Shown here: positions 1-11,902 of the stretch, piece after piece | Layout of the letters: each line of letters opens with the position of its first letter | How positions within the stretch are numbered: the first letter of the stretch is position 1 | Origin: Amphiura filiformis | Lineage: Eukaryota > Echinodermata > Ophiuroidea > Amphilepidida > Amphiuridae | Direction: 5' to 3' | Assembly (NCBI RefSeq): GCF_039555335.1 | Contig: NC_092628.1 | Span: 79,672,713-79,736,712 of the forward strand | Length of the DNA: 64,000 nt | Program-made: the position numbers and the translations under genes | Notes under the pieces: generated by a model | The model's input: only the letters and a program-made list of their open reading frames with translations | Told to the model about the DNA's origin: nothing | Database searches by the model: none

Positions 1-241
1 CCCACCTACATACACTGTAAGTATAAATCACCAGCTTTATAAAGTTTACTTCGAGTACTGTTAAATATCAAAAATATCAATTTTTAATCATTTGCCATAA
101 AATGTGTATACATTGCGAATTTCAAAAAATCAAAATTATTTGATATAAGAAGGACATTCGTGTTCAGAATGCAATTTGATATGTCTGATGTGCTCTAATG
201 TCCCAAAAAATAAATACTGCCCAAACGTTCATACCCACCCC
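1..241 (-). mobile_element. TTAA-flanked inverted-repeat element, one arm
   Basis: One terminal arm of the same family as 41226-41880, in opposite orientation, ending at a TTAA (242-245). The rest lies beyond the window start. Confidence 0.7.
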
Positions 242-339
242 TTAAGGAATGCTAATAATATTTAATAATAAAGAAAAGGAGAATCATACAAATTCCAGTA
301 GGTTTAAGCGTCACGAACTAAAAAACGCTCGGACGACCT

Positions 340-1480
340 TGTTTTCATTACCACTGTAGATATGCAAATTAGGCTTAAAATATAGTGCCCTTCTATAATG
401 GTATAATTTAGTTAATAATGGCACACATTTATATCATAGACCCTATGATCAAACAGCGGAGCCCCCACACACCCCAGGAACGTTTACACCAGATCTTTAC
501 AATAACTGCCCCAAAAGAGTTTCCTTCACAAGATCATCATAATTGTAAAAGAATCAATAAGACTACATACTGTCACCTGATGATTGACTTGATGGATGTG
601 GACGTGGACTTAACAGAAGAGGGCTTGTGGCCGACGTCGAAGTCTGGATTTCTGAGTAATTGAATTAAGATAATGACTTAGTTATCAAATGTGCAGTTTC
701 TTCAAGTTTTTGCGATTACTTTATTAGGTGTTTTGGTAAATGTTTTTGTGGAAGCGTATCATATAAATGGGTACATGTACAAATCCCCACACATAATTAT
801 ACTCACTATAAATAAGTTTTTTACAGCAAGGTCTTTATTGGATCATCTTACTGATCTCTTGAGGTGATGCGAGATGCGCGTCGTTGTTTACTCTGGGTAC
901 AAATGGAGTTGCCGACCTCTCTTTAGTAGGCCTGCATAATGCATAGATTGTTGATCCTGAGTGAATCAAAGAACGTGTAACCGTATCATTTGGTCCTGGT
1001 TTCGTGATATTTGCACTGTTGGGTGCTCTCTAATGCCAGGGATGATGCGTAGGCACTTAGGAAGGAAAAGGAAGCTATCAATGTCAGTACTTATGGAAAA
1101 CCCCAAGTTTAATAAAGAAGTCTCGGCCGGATGTAGGTATAGAAGCTTATAGACAGGTTTTTTTTAAAGTTTGAAACCATCAGCTCATTAGCAAAGTAGC
1201 AACACGGCGTGTCTTCCTATATGTAACTTTCTGAGGATGTTATTACTGAGATACTTGAAGTCATTACAGGAGAGAGTGGACATAAGTTCTGTTTTCCTAG
1301 ATAAAATTGCAGAACAACAAATGCTGCAGGTTCACATGGTCGCCTAGTTTGGGATCGATATCTCATATGAGTCTAATATGTCGTCTGCAAATTATATGTC
1401 ACTGAGGATTTTCTGTGGATCATGTCAAAATTCCCAAGGATAGGGTTCAAGAGTCTTTAAGAGACTGTCAAAACACAAAT
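340..1480. repeat. Linker-exon unit U1 (tandem duplication family)
   Basis: Noncoding sequence around linker S1 that recurs around the other linkers: the segment with AAACAGCGG (about 450) and the tail at 850-1090 (similar to 11000-11090 and 13200-13460) and 1190-1320 (similar to 17250-17370 and 8610-8710). Confidence 0.6.
571..651 (-). CDS. Ser/Thr-rich linker exon S1
   Basis: 81 nt, phase 1 to phase 1, acceptor ATTACTCAG and donor GACA|GTATGT. Encodes IQTSTSATSPLLLSPRPHPS then SQSSGD. It is the most diverged of the six linkers but keeps length, phase and open frame. Further downstream exons of the gene, if any, lie outside the window. Confidence 0.62.
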
Positions 1481-1481
1481 T

Positions 1482-1742
1482 TCATGACAACAGTTACCAA
1501 AAGATGAAAGGTACCAAAACATATCCTGTAGCTGTTTCGAAGGTCTCTGCCATCTGCTCATTCACAAAGACATCACTCTGAGACACAAACAACTCCAGAT
1601 TCTGGGATGCCATAATTTGATAATGACGGAGAATGCTAAATATAATTTTACGGTCAATAAAATCAAAGGCTTTCATGAAATAATGAAACGACATAAGGGA
1701 CACTAATTGCAAGAAAAGTGATAAAAGTGCAAAATGTGACAT
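1482..1742 (-). pseudogene. Non-LTR reverse transcriptase fragment
   Basis: A short minus-strand remnant with FHYFMKAFDFIDRKIIFSIL, resembling reverse-transcriptase motif A (F-x-KAFDS-x-H-R), and DVFVNEQMAETFE, resembling the following strand. No catalytic box remains. A related fragment at 10162-10385 suggests it moved with the linker-unit duplication. Confidence 0.55.
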
Positions 1743-1749
1743 TTTCTCT

Positions 1750-2830
1750 TTTGCTAATAGCTCAAAAACGTCATAGATGGGTCAAAATATACTTATTCTG
1801 AATCTTTATAAGACGAGGATTGCGTACAATAAAATATGAACAAATTAGAAATTTGACCTGTATTATAACCTGTGACACCAGGGGTTATTGCCTACGACCC
1901 ATAGAAAACACCTACAATGATATAGGACTGGGTCCCGAGTATTACCATTCTAATTGGCTACCATCCCTCTCTCTGACCTTGCACTTGCAGAATACATTGC
2001 TGTTTCTACAATACAGTTTTTATCAGCATTGAATACGTCTTGCATTTTTATCTCAAAGTTTGCAGCCTCATTCCACTGATTCCAGACATACCACTCTAAT
2101 CTCCTCGTCATCCTAGTTTGTGTTCTTGAAGCTTAGTTTGCTGATACATTGCTTTGCTTAATCTCGTCTATCTCGAAGGTCTGATGTCTCTTAGTTCGTG
2201 TTGCAGACCATGAAAGCGTATCTATAATTGTCCAAATTGAGAGAAACTACTGGGTACAACACACTCACGGAAACCAGAGTGGTGCAGCATGGTGCAAGTG
2301 ACCGCCCCATCGGCGCTTCGACTTAAAGCTAATCTTAAAGCTAATGATGGACATTACTGACTGTTCCACAGCTTTCTCCAAATTATTGTACAACTGTTGG
2401 ATGGCTGGATCAGGACACTCATCTCGCAGACTCTGCAATGCAGAGTCTCAAGCATATTTTTCTTAAAAAATAGTTCTTGGATAGAGTTGAACAAAATCTA
2501 AAGAGGTACACTCGAGTACAATACAGCCAAAATAGCTCTTGGATAGAGTTGAACAAAATCTAAAGAGGTACACTCGAGATACACATGTGGTAGTACAATA
2601 CAGCCGAATTTAACTTTTAATAAAAGGTGACAAAAAGAATGTGCTTTTCATAGGTCAAGAGAATATTAATATGCTACATTCCTTAAATATATGTCTTCTA
2701 TTCTACATGCTGGAATGTATGTCGGATTTATATAATAATCATGGACACATTTCCTGGTATCTAACAGAAAATTTTAGGCCCTTTATAGCTCTTTATCATG
2801 CAAAAGATAACAAAAAACATCAAGATGCTG
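1750..2830. other. Intron or downstream sequence with a short tandem duplication
   Basis: No gene seen. About 2468-2607 holds two copies of a 65-75 base segment containing CTTGGATAGAGTTGAACAAA. Confidence 0.5.
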
Positions 2831-2837
2831 AACATAC

Positions 2838-3102
2838 CAGCCAAGTGCATACACACAGTCAAAGCATCCGAATTTGGGGTGTCATCGTCTTCGCTACGTA
2901 CACCTAATAACGTAAATGGTAGTTGCGGATAAAGTAGGTCCGGGTTGTTGCCTCGCCCAAAATTAAGGCAAAGGTACGCCATGCACTCTGGACGTATACC
3001 AGAAGAATTGAAAATGTATTTAATACTTGGTAAAGTAAAGGTAAAGCCACCATAGTAGGGCGGTCTGACTAGCCAGGTGCTCGCTTGTGTAACTGTAAGG
3101 AC
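2838..3102 (-). CDS. GLW domain, second half (copy 4)
   Basis: 265 nt, phase 0 to phase 1 (acceptor TCATTAG, donor GCTG|GTATGT). Encodes VLTVTQASTWLVRPPYYGGF to VCMHLAG, including PECMAYLCLNFGRGNNPD and YPQLPF. It aligns with 28092-28365 throughout, but the last conserved Cys is missing. It follows the first half 222 bases upstream. Confidence 0.82.
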
Positions 3103-3324
3103 CTAATGATGAGAAAGAAGAAAGTGAAAAGAAAATAAGATTGATATCAATGAAGTTAAAATATTATCATCCATTGTGGAAGACTCATTGTGGAATATCT
3201 CAGAATGATGACATTATATAACTATTGGATTATAATCACTAAATTGTCGATAGTATAACATGAGCTAACATGTATAAACATCCCTGCTTAGAAATCTACG
3301 ATACTTTTGTTTAAAAGACTGTAC

Positions 3325-3518
3325 CTGATCCACGTATCCGAGAATTCCTTTTTTACTTGAGTCTGGAGATAGCCATGCACTGACCTTCCACAATCCCTCT
3401 CCTTCGACACCTTGTCCTTTCTGGTTGAAACTTAGTTGAAGATTAATGGTATATGTATAGATTGATGTACTTACATCCAATTCAGCTACGGTGGCATCAA
3501 GTCTGTACACAAGTACAT
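3325..3518 (-). CDS. GLW domain, first half (copy 4)
   Basis: 194 nt, phase 1 to phase 0 (acceptor GTATAAG, donor CAG|GTACAG). Encodes DVLVYRLDATVAELDV to LGYVDQ, with core GQGVEGEGLWKVSAWLSP. It aligns over its full length with 31646-31842 and has the same phases. The core differs: SAWLS replaces SMWGS. Confidence 0.82.
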
Positions 3519-3718
3519 CTTATACAAAAAACAAAACAAAAAATCGATGGACGTTTGTTTAATTATTGCAACCTAAAATCATTTTCAACTTATTATATTT
3601 TCTTCTATCGTCATTCCTGGGCATGAAACATTTCTTCAGCAATATTATTTGATTTTAATAACGTAAATAATAACAAAAATAACAAAGAGAATAGCTGGAT
3701 TCCATATTGCACCGTGGA

Positions 3719-3945
3719 ACATACGTACAGGGTATCCCCGAAAGAACTGTATCGTCGGAACTTATCTATGTACAGGGTATCCCTGAAAGAACTGTATCGT
3801 CGGAACTTATCTATGTACAGGGTATCCCTGAAAGAACTGTATCGTCGGAACTTATCTATGTACAGGGTATCCCTGAAAGAACTGTATCGTCGGGAACTTA
3901 TCTATGTACAGGGTATCCCTGAAAGAACGGTATCGTTGGAAACGT
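3719..3945. repeat. 45-bp minisatellite, about five units
   Basis: Five near-identical 45-bp units of GTACAGGGTATCCCTGAAAG plus a 25-base remainder. Because 45 is a multiple of three, two plus-strand frames stay open across it; I do not regard them as coding. Confidence 0.9.
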
Positions 3946-4345
3946 TTATTGAACAAACATAACTAAATAGTTGACGTGGTTAAGAATAAAACAGATATCA
4001 TATACTTGTTCTTTAATTTTTACAATTGACCGATCCGTTCTTGAAGTATAAGAAATTTACGAAAAAACCTCATTTTTAATACGCCCACGGGTTCAAAGAC
4101 AATTATGACACTTTATGCTCCAGATATGCTGATACAAATCATTGATTGACATTTGAATCCGTGGAACAGATTGAAAATGAGTGTATTGTAAAGTTCTTAT
4201 ATTTCAAGAACTGAGTGGTCTAATTGTTCAAAAACAGATGTGATAGCTATTTTATTCCTACATCAGCTCAACTATTTAGGTTTGCTAGGTTCAGACATTA
4301 AAATACCCCAAAATGCATTTTTCCGACAATACAGTTCTTTTAGCC

Positions 4346-4730
4346 CAGAGGATGATTTAAGCACTTCCCACCACGCCACTGTGTTGACTTGCGGTTAGCA
4401 CAGCTGTGTGAGTGAACATGACACCACTGCTCGCACATTGCATTGACGGGCATGGTTTAATTTGAATTTGGACTGATATATTTACAATAAAAACGCATTC
4501 AAAATGCTAGTCGATTTCACATTTTATCTTACCTACAGAAGGTGTGAATTATCCTTTATGCATACATCACTTTTGTTCTGAAATCGACAAAGTAATAATG
4601 ACACACGCACAATTCTTAAACAACATCTTTTGCACATAATTCAATGGGATTTGAAAAGTAAAGTGGCAGTTGAAACTCTAGTGATAACACGTTTGCAGTG
4701 CATGATGGGGCTTCTTTAAATCATCCTCTG
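4346..4730. mobile_element. Short inverted-repeat element, 385 bp
   Basis: Ends in inverted repeats CAGAGGATGATTTAA and TTAAATCATCCTCTG. No coding capacity. Miniature DNA transposon by structure; target duplication not clear. Confidence 0.65.
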
Positions 4731-4739
4731 CTTTTATCC

Positions 4740-5730
4740 ATTAATGAGATGAATATCGATGTCATGCTCATATTGATCTCGCTTTCGTTATCTTATATTA
4801 GCACGCGATACCCTGGGTGATCCCGCGGGTGATACCCTTCTTGTCCTTGCTTTCGTTTATAAACATCTCAAAAAAAGTAACTAACCCCCCTTAAATAATG
4901 GCAATTATTCAAAAACGGGCTATCGTATTACAAATCTGAAAAAATGCGTTGGAAGCAGAATTTATACCTGAATTGATACGATAGTCCAAAAAACAATAAA
5001 ACACCGGTCAATTTAATGTAGTAAGGTCCAGATTTGAAAGTTGCACTTACAACAATACAAAAAACACTCAGATATTATTACACAGATTTCCTTCCATTAT
5101 ATAAGGTGGACCACATCGACTGATTGGTTAAAAGTGGAGTCTTTGATTGGTTAAAAGTGGAGTCTTTAAAATAGCTGTGCCCCCGTTGTTTCTATCAAGA
5201 TGACGTCATAAGCAACTGTGCCCGGGGCATAGAATCAACTATGCCCGATAAATAATTTGATAGTCGCAACCCCGAATACACAGATCGCTCGTATACATTA
5301 TGCACCCACTATATGGTCAGCGTTGATTACAGTGTTGTAAAAGTGACTAGCAATCACAGTTCGCGATGAATTTGACCTCTCCTTGCAGACGATGACCTTT
5401 CACCGCCGTAGTAGTGCAGTGATTTGTTTAAAATCAGTTACATGTCAAGGATTTATACCTGCCAATATATACGTTGCAACAACGTTGTGTTAAAGTTGAA
5501 TTGCATCATTAATAAAGTTCATAGTTTAAGAACCCTGAACTGTTGAATTGTAACAACTTAAATAATAATAAATAGAGAGGGCGGCCTATCTGCTGTATCC
5601 TAGCAGGACATCAGTCAATATGAGACATTAAATATTAAATGCGAGGATCCAGAAGATACATGCCTAAGAAAATATATTATAAATAAAGAAATGGAGCTCA
5701 GACAAACTGGCACTATAATAAAGGAGAAAA
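4740..5730. other. Intron sequence, no gene seen
   Basis: Nothing coding. A 23-base direct duplication (TGATTGGTTAAAAGTGGAGT plus 3) sits near 5120-5167, and 5076-5103 shares a 24-base match with about 56841-56868, probably ends of the same repeat family. Confidence 0.4.
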
Positions 5731-5734
5731 TAAA

Positions 5735-5815
5735 ATCAGAACCGTTCGGATTCGAACCAGCGCGCACTCACGATTACATGTCGTTGAGTTCACCACCACA
5801 CGCCACAACAGCCCA
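5735..5815 (-). repeat. tRNA-like sequence, probably SINE-derived
   Basis: On the minus strand a B-box (GGTTCGAATCC) and a D-arm-like GGTGGTGAACTC with a 4-bp anticodon-like stem ACGA/TCGT. The loop lacks U33 and the acceptor stem is not convincing, so a functional tRNA is unlikely. Confidence 0.4.
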
Positions 5816-5832
5816 AAGGTTCCATTAAAAAC

Positions 5833-5950
5833 AATGTCGTGTTCTCACTCAATGACCCCATATTTTTTACATTTTGCACTCAGCGAATGCCAAAAATCAC
5901 GCTCTCACCCAATGACCCCATATTGTTTTTACATTTTGCTTTCACCGAAT
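5833..5950. repeat. Two-copy direct repeat (about 60 bp)
   Basis: Two copies of a segment with CAATGACCCCATATT and TACATTTTGC followed by an ACC/AGC-GAAT end. Confidence 0.6.
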
Positions 5951-6339
5951 CATGATGCAGTCATGTCTACAGTAGAATTCACCACGACCTTTGCAGGACT
6001 TAAACCTCATTAAAAGCTATTAAACCAAGATAACACTCACTGAAAACAGCTCAACTAATCAGATCTTCTCTGGTTAAATCCTCACAACACATGTGTCTGT
6101 TTTACCTGTGCAATGAGCAATGAGCTGGTATTATAGTTTCAGTTGGGTGAACGATTATAAAGCAAACGCAAGGTATACAATAATGTGTGGGCTTTTGTTT
6201 ACGAAATGAGACAATGAGGTGCTTATTGTTAACCAGCATTCTTGAAAATGAGAAGCATATATGGTTGCAGACTTAACACGGTTTGAAAATAATTTCTTCA
6301 TATTTTTTGGTGTTATCTGTCGTTTACATATCCTTCCTA

Positions 6340-6665
6340 AAACACAAAAGTGCAACTATTTCCAAACACCTAAATTAGCTAAAAATTTAGGACATGTTAC
6401 AAAACTAGAATTTCAGAGAATACTTTAAATATTGGCCGGTTATTTTTCACACAGTGACGTTAAATAGGCAATGTCCTATTACCTATAACATACACTAAAA
6501 CACCAAAGTGCGACTATTTCCAAACACCTAAATTAGCTAAAAATTTAGGACATGTTACAAAACTATATTTTCTAGAATTTCAGAGAATATTTTAAATATT
6601 GGCCGGTTATTTTTTATACAGTGACGTTAACTAGGCAATTGCCTATTACTTCTAACATACGCTAT
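6340..6665. repeat. Tandem duplication, about 160-bp unit
   Basis: Two adjacent copies, each with CTATTTCCAAACACCTAAAT, TATTGGCCGGTTATTTTT and CAGTGACGTTAA. Small substitutions and a 9-base indel separate them. Confidence 0.85.
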
Positions 6666-6921
6666 TTGTAAGGTCACGCGTCAATTGTGAGAGCACTGTG
6701 TATTGTGTATAGGAAAACGGACAGTAACTGCAGTATGTGCCCCTTACTGTGAAAGTGCCAGCCATACACCTATATATAAACATTTCATATTGACGTGCCC
6801 CCCCCCCACCGGATTTCAGTATAGCGATGAATCCATAAAATGACGAATATCACTCAGAGGTCCACATGTTTTGGCGAATAAAATTTCGAGAACTCCTGGG
6901 TGTGAACTAGCATGAACTTAC

Positions 6922-7149
6922 CATATGGACAGCGGTCACAGCACTCAGTCGGATCTGCTATTGGTTCGTCACAAAACGTTGGTGGACAAGATTTGATGTC
7001 GCATTTTACTGTACTGTTATCGCAGCTGCAGGTAGTACATTCATCTATGTATAGTTGGTCACCATGCAACATGCGTACACGTCTATACGAACATGGTAAG
7101 AGTCTTGAAGTTGACGCTGAAGCCCGGGGCGGCATCAGAGTTGTCGGCC
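6922..7149 (-). CDS. Single VWC domain exon
   Basis: 228 nt (76 codons), phase 1 to phase 1, acceptor AATCACAG and donor TATG|GTAAGT. After a short Ser/Arg-rich lead (RASASTSRLL) it encodes a complete ten-cysteine VWC domain: C-x-Y, then CTTCSC, VKC, KSC, TFC, ECCDRC. Homologous to the third module of the exon at 33806-34318. The position between linker S2 and the GLW exon at 3.4 kb repeats the VWC then GLW order seen at 34-28 kb. Confidence 0.85.
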
Positions 7150-7929
7150 CTGTGATTATATTCAAATGACTTATCAAGTTGTATGTTTGGATGAGGAATA
7201 TAATGATAAACATGATAAAGAATAGTGCGTGCGTTGCATCACGAATCAAAATAAAACGGACCTTGTTTTTACTTTGCTGGACTGAGGTGTGTATGCCTGA
7301 TACGTACATGTATGTGTGCGTACACTATTAAATTATGCCACGCACTGTAGGAAATTTGAAATGCACGTACATCATGAACACGGCGCGAACCCCGGATATA
7401 CCCAGTTCCCACACACAGCCCCCATCGCTGTTTGATTGTCACAATATTCTTTCGTCTCAGTGGGTAATGACAACTGCGTTATTTATGATTCTAAACCGTT
7501 CTACATTTTATATATTAATATTATATATACTAATTTTCCTATTCTCACAATTTATTTATCAAGTTTGTAGAAATTGAGGGCGCTAATTATTGTGACTAAA
7601 ACATTAATTATATTATTGTTGTTTACTTGTTTCATGATTTAAAATAGCCATCCGTGTTCTTCCTCTCAGTTCTGATTTTCCCGTTTAGTAAATGGACAGT
7701 TTGCAAGTCTTTACCCTTGTAAATGTGCAAATTAGGTTTAAAATAAAAAGTGCCCTTACTTCCATGGTCTAATTTAATTAATATTGACACATATTTCCAT
7801 GACCAAACAGCGGTGCCCCTACAGGAATCACCATTTAAAGCCATTATAACATTTGCTGGGAGGACGCCCTCAATATTTTCCAAAATTCTTTTTTTTACAT
7901 GATTATATTTTACATTATTAAACCAACAT

Positions 7930-8280
7930 ACCCTGCAAAAATCAAGACTCTAGATTTTGAATAAAACGCAGGAACCGTTGTTTTATTATTACATTGGAAT
8001 TATTAGTCGAACGCATGTACACGATGTTCATAACACAGTACGTACAAGACATGCGGGACGGTGATTTACCCAACAAAGGATCGTACCATAACACGACCGA
8101 AGGAGTGGTACGTATTAGCGACATCGGCGCTGGTAGTAAATTCCAATTTTCTATGCTTTTCTTTAGTTGTTCGGCTCAAAAATAAATATATCTGACATTA
8201 AAGCTAACATTTTATGGCAAAGAAATGCTAATCCATTTTGTATGAAAATGTTATAACATGGCTTTAAATGACATTACACC
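7930..8280. repeat. Interspersed repeat R, copy 1
   Basis: About 340 bases with AATAAAACGCAGGAACCGT near one end and AAGCTAACATTTTATGG near the other. Other copies are at 16540-16885 (same orientation, part of unit X) and 54590-54930 (inverted, in an ODC intron). No terminal inverted repeat or coding content that I can see. Confidence 0.65.
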
Positions 8281-8321
8281 AGATCATCACATAAAAGAAA
8301 AAGAAAAGGAGTACATAATAC

Positions 8322-8402
8322 TGTCACCTGGTGATTGACTTGATGATTGTAGACTTGAACTTAACAGAAGAGGGCTCGTGACCAACGTCGAAATCTGGCT
8401 TT
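8322..8402 (-). CDS. Ser/Thr-rich linker exon S2
   Basis: 81 nt, phase 1 to phase 1, donor GACA|GTATTA. Encodes SQISTLVTSPLLLSSSLQSS then SQSPGD. Nearly identical to S5 apart from the latter's five-residue insert, and its flanks (about 7757-8757) match 16373-17421 almost base for base. Confidence 0.6.
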
Positions 8403-9299
8403 CTGAGAAATGAAATTAAGATAATAAATTAGTTGCAGTAGCGTAGGCAGTGGGGGCTCCCCGTTAAAATATTAAAGAGAAAAGTACCAGAAAAATTCCA
8501 GTTATCATAAGAGAGCCCATAACGCGCCATTATACGTTGTCTGATCTCCGCCAAATTCCACCTTTATTATTCATTCCCCCAATTTTTAATTCCACCCTTT
8601 TTGCAAAATACTTGCATGTCATTTTCTGAAGATGTTATTACTGAGAAATTTGAAGTCATTATAGGATAGAGTTCTGTTTTCCCAGATGAAGTTTCAGACC
8701 AACAAATGCTGCAGCTTCACAAAAGTCTTCCAATTTAGCTCTCTGGATTGACGATATTTTTTCAGTTCGGATCCCACCAACAACTGTCTAAAATCAACAT
8801 TGAAAATGTTTGCATGGTCCCAGGCATCGGTGACCTGCCTTATCTCGGCACGTAATTTAGGTGCAATTTTTGACACCCATGACCATGCAACCTAATATCT
8901 CTAATGTCATTCGTTGCTCATCGCTTCAACTACGTAACATCAGCCTAAGTACCTAAGTCGCGATGCTACTGAACAACCGGGGGGGGCACATCCAATTTTT
9001 TGGTGGGTATGCTCCCCGGAATTGTGAGGTGGTGGTTCTTTGGGAGCTGACCTCGTACCAGTAAAAGGATGTCTTTTGGAGCTGCGAACAAGTAAAATGG
9101 GAACTTTTAGAGCTGTGAACAGTCAAAATAAAGGGTCGTGTCTTTGCTTTCTGGTTGAAAATTACCTGAAAATACCTTTATTTAGAGCTGAAATCAAAAT
9201 CAAGGGTCTTTCGGAGCTGTATTTTGGTTAAATATAAGGGGTCTTTCGGAGCTGTGAAATCCAAAAAAAAAAAAAAAGGGGGCTTTCCGGGGAGCATAA

Positions 9300-9934
9300 C
9301 TGTATGGTCATTTGTGTTAAGTACCACCCCTGGGACTGAACAAATTATTCACTCATTCATCTCTTCTCGTTTGGATAACAACAATGCACTTCTCTATGGA
9401 TTACCAGCAAACCAACTTCAGAAAACTCAAAACACTGCTGCTCGAATTCTCACTTTCTTCAGAAAATCTTGCCATATCACGCCAATCCTAAAGGAACTGC
9501 ATTGGCTTCCTGTCACCCAAAAATTACTTTTTAAACTTATGTTGATTGTATAAAAATGTAATCATGATATTGCTACATTATATTTATCTGAACTCCTTTC
9601 AAATTATGTTCCCACTCGTACTCTTCGATTTGGAAACATGCAACCTCTTCAAGAAACAAAATCAACCGCACATGGGGTGGCAGATCATTTTCAATCATTG
9701 CAATTGCAGCTCGACGTCTATGGAATGAACTGCCTATATAATATATTACAACTGCTAAAAATGTAACTGTATTTAAAAAGTTGTTGAAAACTCATCTTAT
9801 GTCAGAGACATTCTGTAATTCTTAAGTTCTTTCCTTGATTTTGCTTTTGATTTTGCTTCTGGTTTTCTTTATCTTTTGTTCAGTCTTTTGTTTTAATGTC
9901 TTGAACGCTTGAACGAGTGGATGAGCCTTGTCGC

Positions 9935-10012
<78 letters not shown>
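9300..10012 (+). pseudogene. LINE 3' end with (TTA)n tail
   Basis: Frames spell SSRLDNNNALLYGLPANQLQ, QNTAARIL, HITPILKELHWLPV and LSELLSNYVPTRTLRFGN, the conserved C-terminal region of CR1/L2-like non-LTR retrotransposons, with a frame shift near 9550. The tail is a (TTA)n array (9938-10012). 5' truncated. Confidence 0.8.
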
Positions 10013-10014
<2 letters not shown>

Positions 10015-10161
10015 CAGTCAAGAACTTAGTACATACATGTATATATGTCGTCTGTAAATGTTAGGTCACTGAGGATTTTCTGTGGATTACGACAAAATCT
10101 CCAAAGATAAGGTACAAATCATGAGTCTTTTTAGAGACAGTCAAAGCACAAAATCCATTTA

Positions 10162-10385
10162 TTAAGATGAATGGTACCAACACACATCTTTGTAGGATTC
10201 CTGTAGCTGTTGCGAGGATGTCTCTGTCATCATCTGTTCATTCACAAAGACATCACTCCAAGACTCATCATAAACAACTCTAGCTTCTGGAATGCCATGA
10301 TGGTGAATGCTGAATATAATTTTATGGTCGATAAAATCAAAAGATTTTTTGAAGTAGTGAAAATACATTAGGGAAACTTATTGCA
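10162..10385 (-). pseudogene. Non-LTR reverse transcriptase fragment
   Basis: FHYFKKSFDFIDHKIIFSIH and VVYDESWSDVFVNEQM; paralogous to the fragment at 1482-1742. Decayed, no catalytic motif. Confidence 0.55.
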
Positions 10386-10727
10386 AAAAAACCCAACAAT
10401 TATATTTATTGTTGTTCACTTCTTTCATAAATTAAAAAATAGCCATTTGTTTGTGTTCTTCATCTCCGTAATGATTTTCCCATTTAGGAAATGGGCAGTT
10501 TCCAAGTCTTTCCCCCTGTAAATATGCAAATTAGGCTTAAAATAAAAAGTCTTTAATGGTCTAATTTAGTTAATAATGGCACACATTTCTATGATCAAAC
10601 AGCGGCGCCCCTACACACTCCCAGGAATCCCCATTTAAATGTCGTTACACCGGGTCTTTACATAACTGCCCCAAGAAGTTTCCGTCACAAGAAAATCAAA
10701 TAAAATTAAAATTAAAAATCTACATAC

Positions 10728-10808
10728 TGTCACCAGGTGATTGACTTGATGATTGTGGAACTGAGCTTAACAGAAGAGGGCTCGTGGCCGACGTAGAACT
10801 CTGGCTAT
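10728..10808 (-). CDS. Ser/Thr-rich linker exon S3
   Basis: 81 nt, phase 1 to phase 1, donor GACA|GTATGT. Encodes SQSSTSATSPLLLSSVPQSS then SQSPGD. Flanking intron sequence on both sides matches the other linker units. Confidence 0.65.
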
Positions 10809-11104
10809 CTGAGAAATGAAATTAAGATTTAATGACTTAGTTACCAAATGTGTGGTTTATTCAAAATGCTTATAGGGTTTTTGTTTCTTGTAAATCATTA
10901 TGGAAGTGTATCATATATGAGTACATGTACAAATTCAACCCACATAACTACACTATATATACAAGTTTTCTCAAGGAAGCTCTATATTGGGCCATCTTTC
11001 TGGTTTTTGAGGTGAAGAGAGATAAGCATTGCTGCTTTACCGACCTCTTTTAGCCCTGCATATGCATAGATTGTTAACCAATGGCGAATCAAAGCAGTGT
11101 TGTA

Positions 11105-11245
11105 GTCGAGTCCTCGTTATCCGAGTCCGAGTCCGAGTCCTTGGTGTCCGAGTCCAAGTCCGAGTCCGAGTCCCTGCCAATTTCTGATGTCCGAGTCCGA
11201 GTCCGAGTCCTCAATGTTCGAGTCCGAGCCCGAGTCCGAGTCCTT
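11105..11245. repeat. Hexamer array (GTCCGA)n
   Basis: Imperfect array of about 20 GAGTCC/GTCCGA units interrupted by short spacers. It gives Ser-Glu and Arg-Val runs when translated, a by-product of the repeat. Confidence 0.9.
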
Positions 11246-11384
11246 ATGTATCAAATTCAAGCCCCGGGGTTTTCACCAATACTTTATCAACGTAGGCCTA
11301 TACTTAACCCGAATTTTAGTTCTATATTATTTTCTTGTAAATACATAATTTGCTAGTCCCACCTAGCATGCCTAGAATTGTTTT

Positions 11385-11791
11385 GGGGCTGTGCAATAAT
11401 TATGCAGAGCCTGGGGAGGGTTGAAATTGCAAAAAATGCTTATCCCCTCTCGGCCTGCCAAACATTGCTTGCCCCCCTCCCGGCTTGCCATACATTTTTG
11501 CACCCCCCCTTTGCACATGACATATTTTGGGATCCCAATTATTTAAAAACCTTAAATGGTTTAGATATATAAATGCGAGCGCATCGAGCAGGGAAATTTG
11601 CATATATATGTAAGCGTTTCTGTACTGTTTTCTATAAGCGTTTAGAGCGTTTTATTTGAAAGATGCCAAAAATTGTTTGTTCCCCCTATCGGTTTGCCAA
11701 AAATTGCTTCCACCCTCCCTTTTGATTGGCAAAAAAATTCTCACCGCCAATTTGACCTTTTCCCAATGCTCATAATTTTTGCTCAGCCCCT
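11385..11791. mobile_element. Inverted-repeat element, GGGGCTGTGCAATAATTATG family, copy 1
   Basis: Begins GGGGCTGTGCAATAATTATG and ends with the inverted CATAATTTTTGCTCAGCCCC. G/C-rich subterminal blocks (GGCCTGCCA-like) repeat inside. Two more copies are at 17640-17965 and 36827-37204. Confidence 0.75.
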
Positions 11792-11902
11792 TAGGTAGCA
11801 TTCATGTTCTTCATCTCAGTTATGATTTTTCCGTTTAGTAAATAGACAGTTTGCAAATCTTTACCCCTGTAAATATGCAAATTAAGCTTGAAATAGATAG
11901 TG

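Larger units (their letters stand above)
7757..10040. repeat. Duplicated unit X: linker U2 plus LINE end
   Basis: The first 1000 bases match 16373-17421 and the last 700 match 15735-16364. At 16364 the unit's end is joined directly to its start, as expected for a head-to-tail tandem duplication. Confidence 0.7.

Noticed and set aside
418..663. 81-codon plus-strand open frame
   Set aside because: It is antisense to linker exon S1 and its flanks; the minus-strand frame is conserved across six paralogues.
3707..3962. Tandem-repeat protein
   Set aside because: Open only because the minisatellite period is 45; lies in an intron and is open in two frames at once.
5735..5815. Functional tRNA gene
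   Set aside because: Good B-box but an abnormal anticodon loop and no acceptor stem; better explained as SINE-derived.
6912..7169. Plus-strand frame over the VWC exon
   Set aside because: Antisense shadow of a ten-cysteine VWC domain.
11081..11356. Ser-Glu and Arg-Val-rich frame
   Set aside because: Translation of the (GTCCGA)n hexamer array; no other coding sign.
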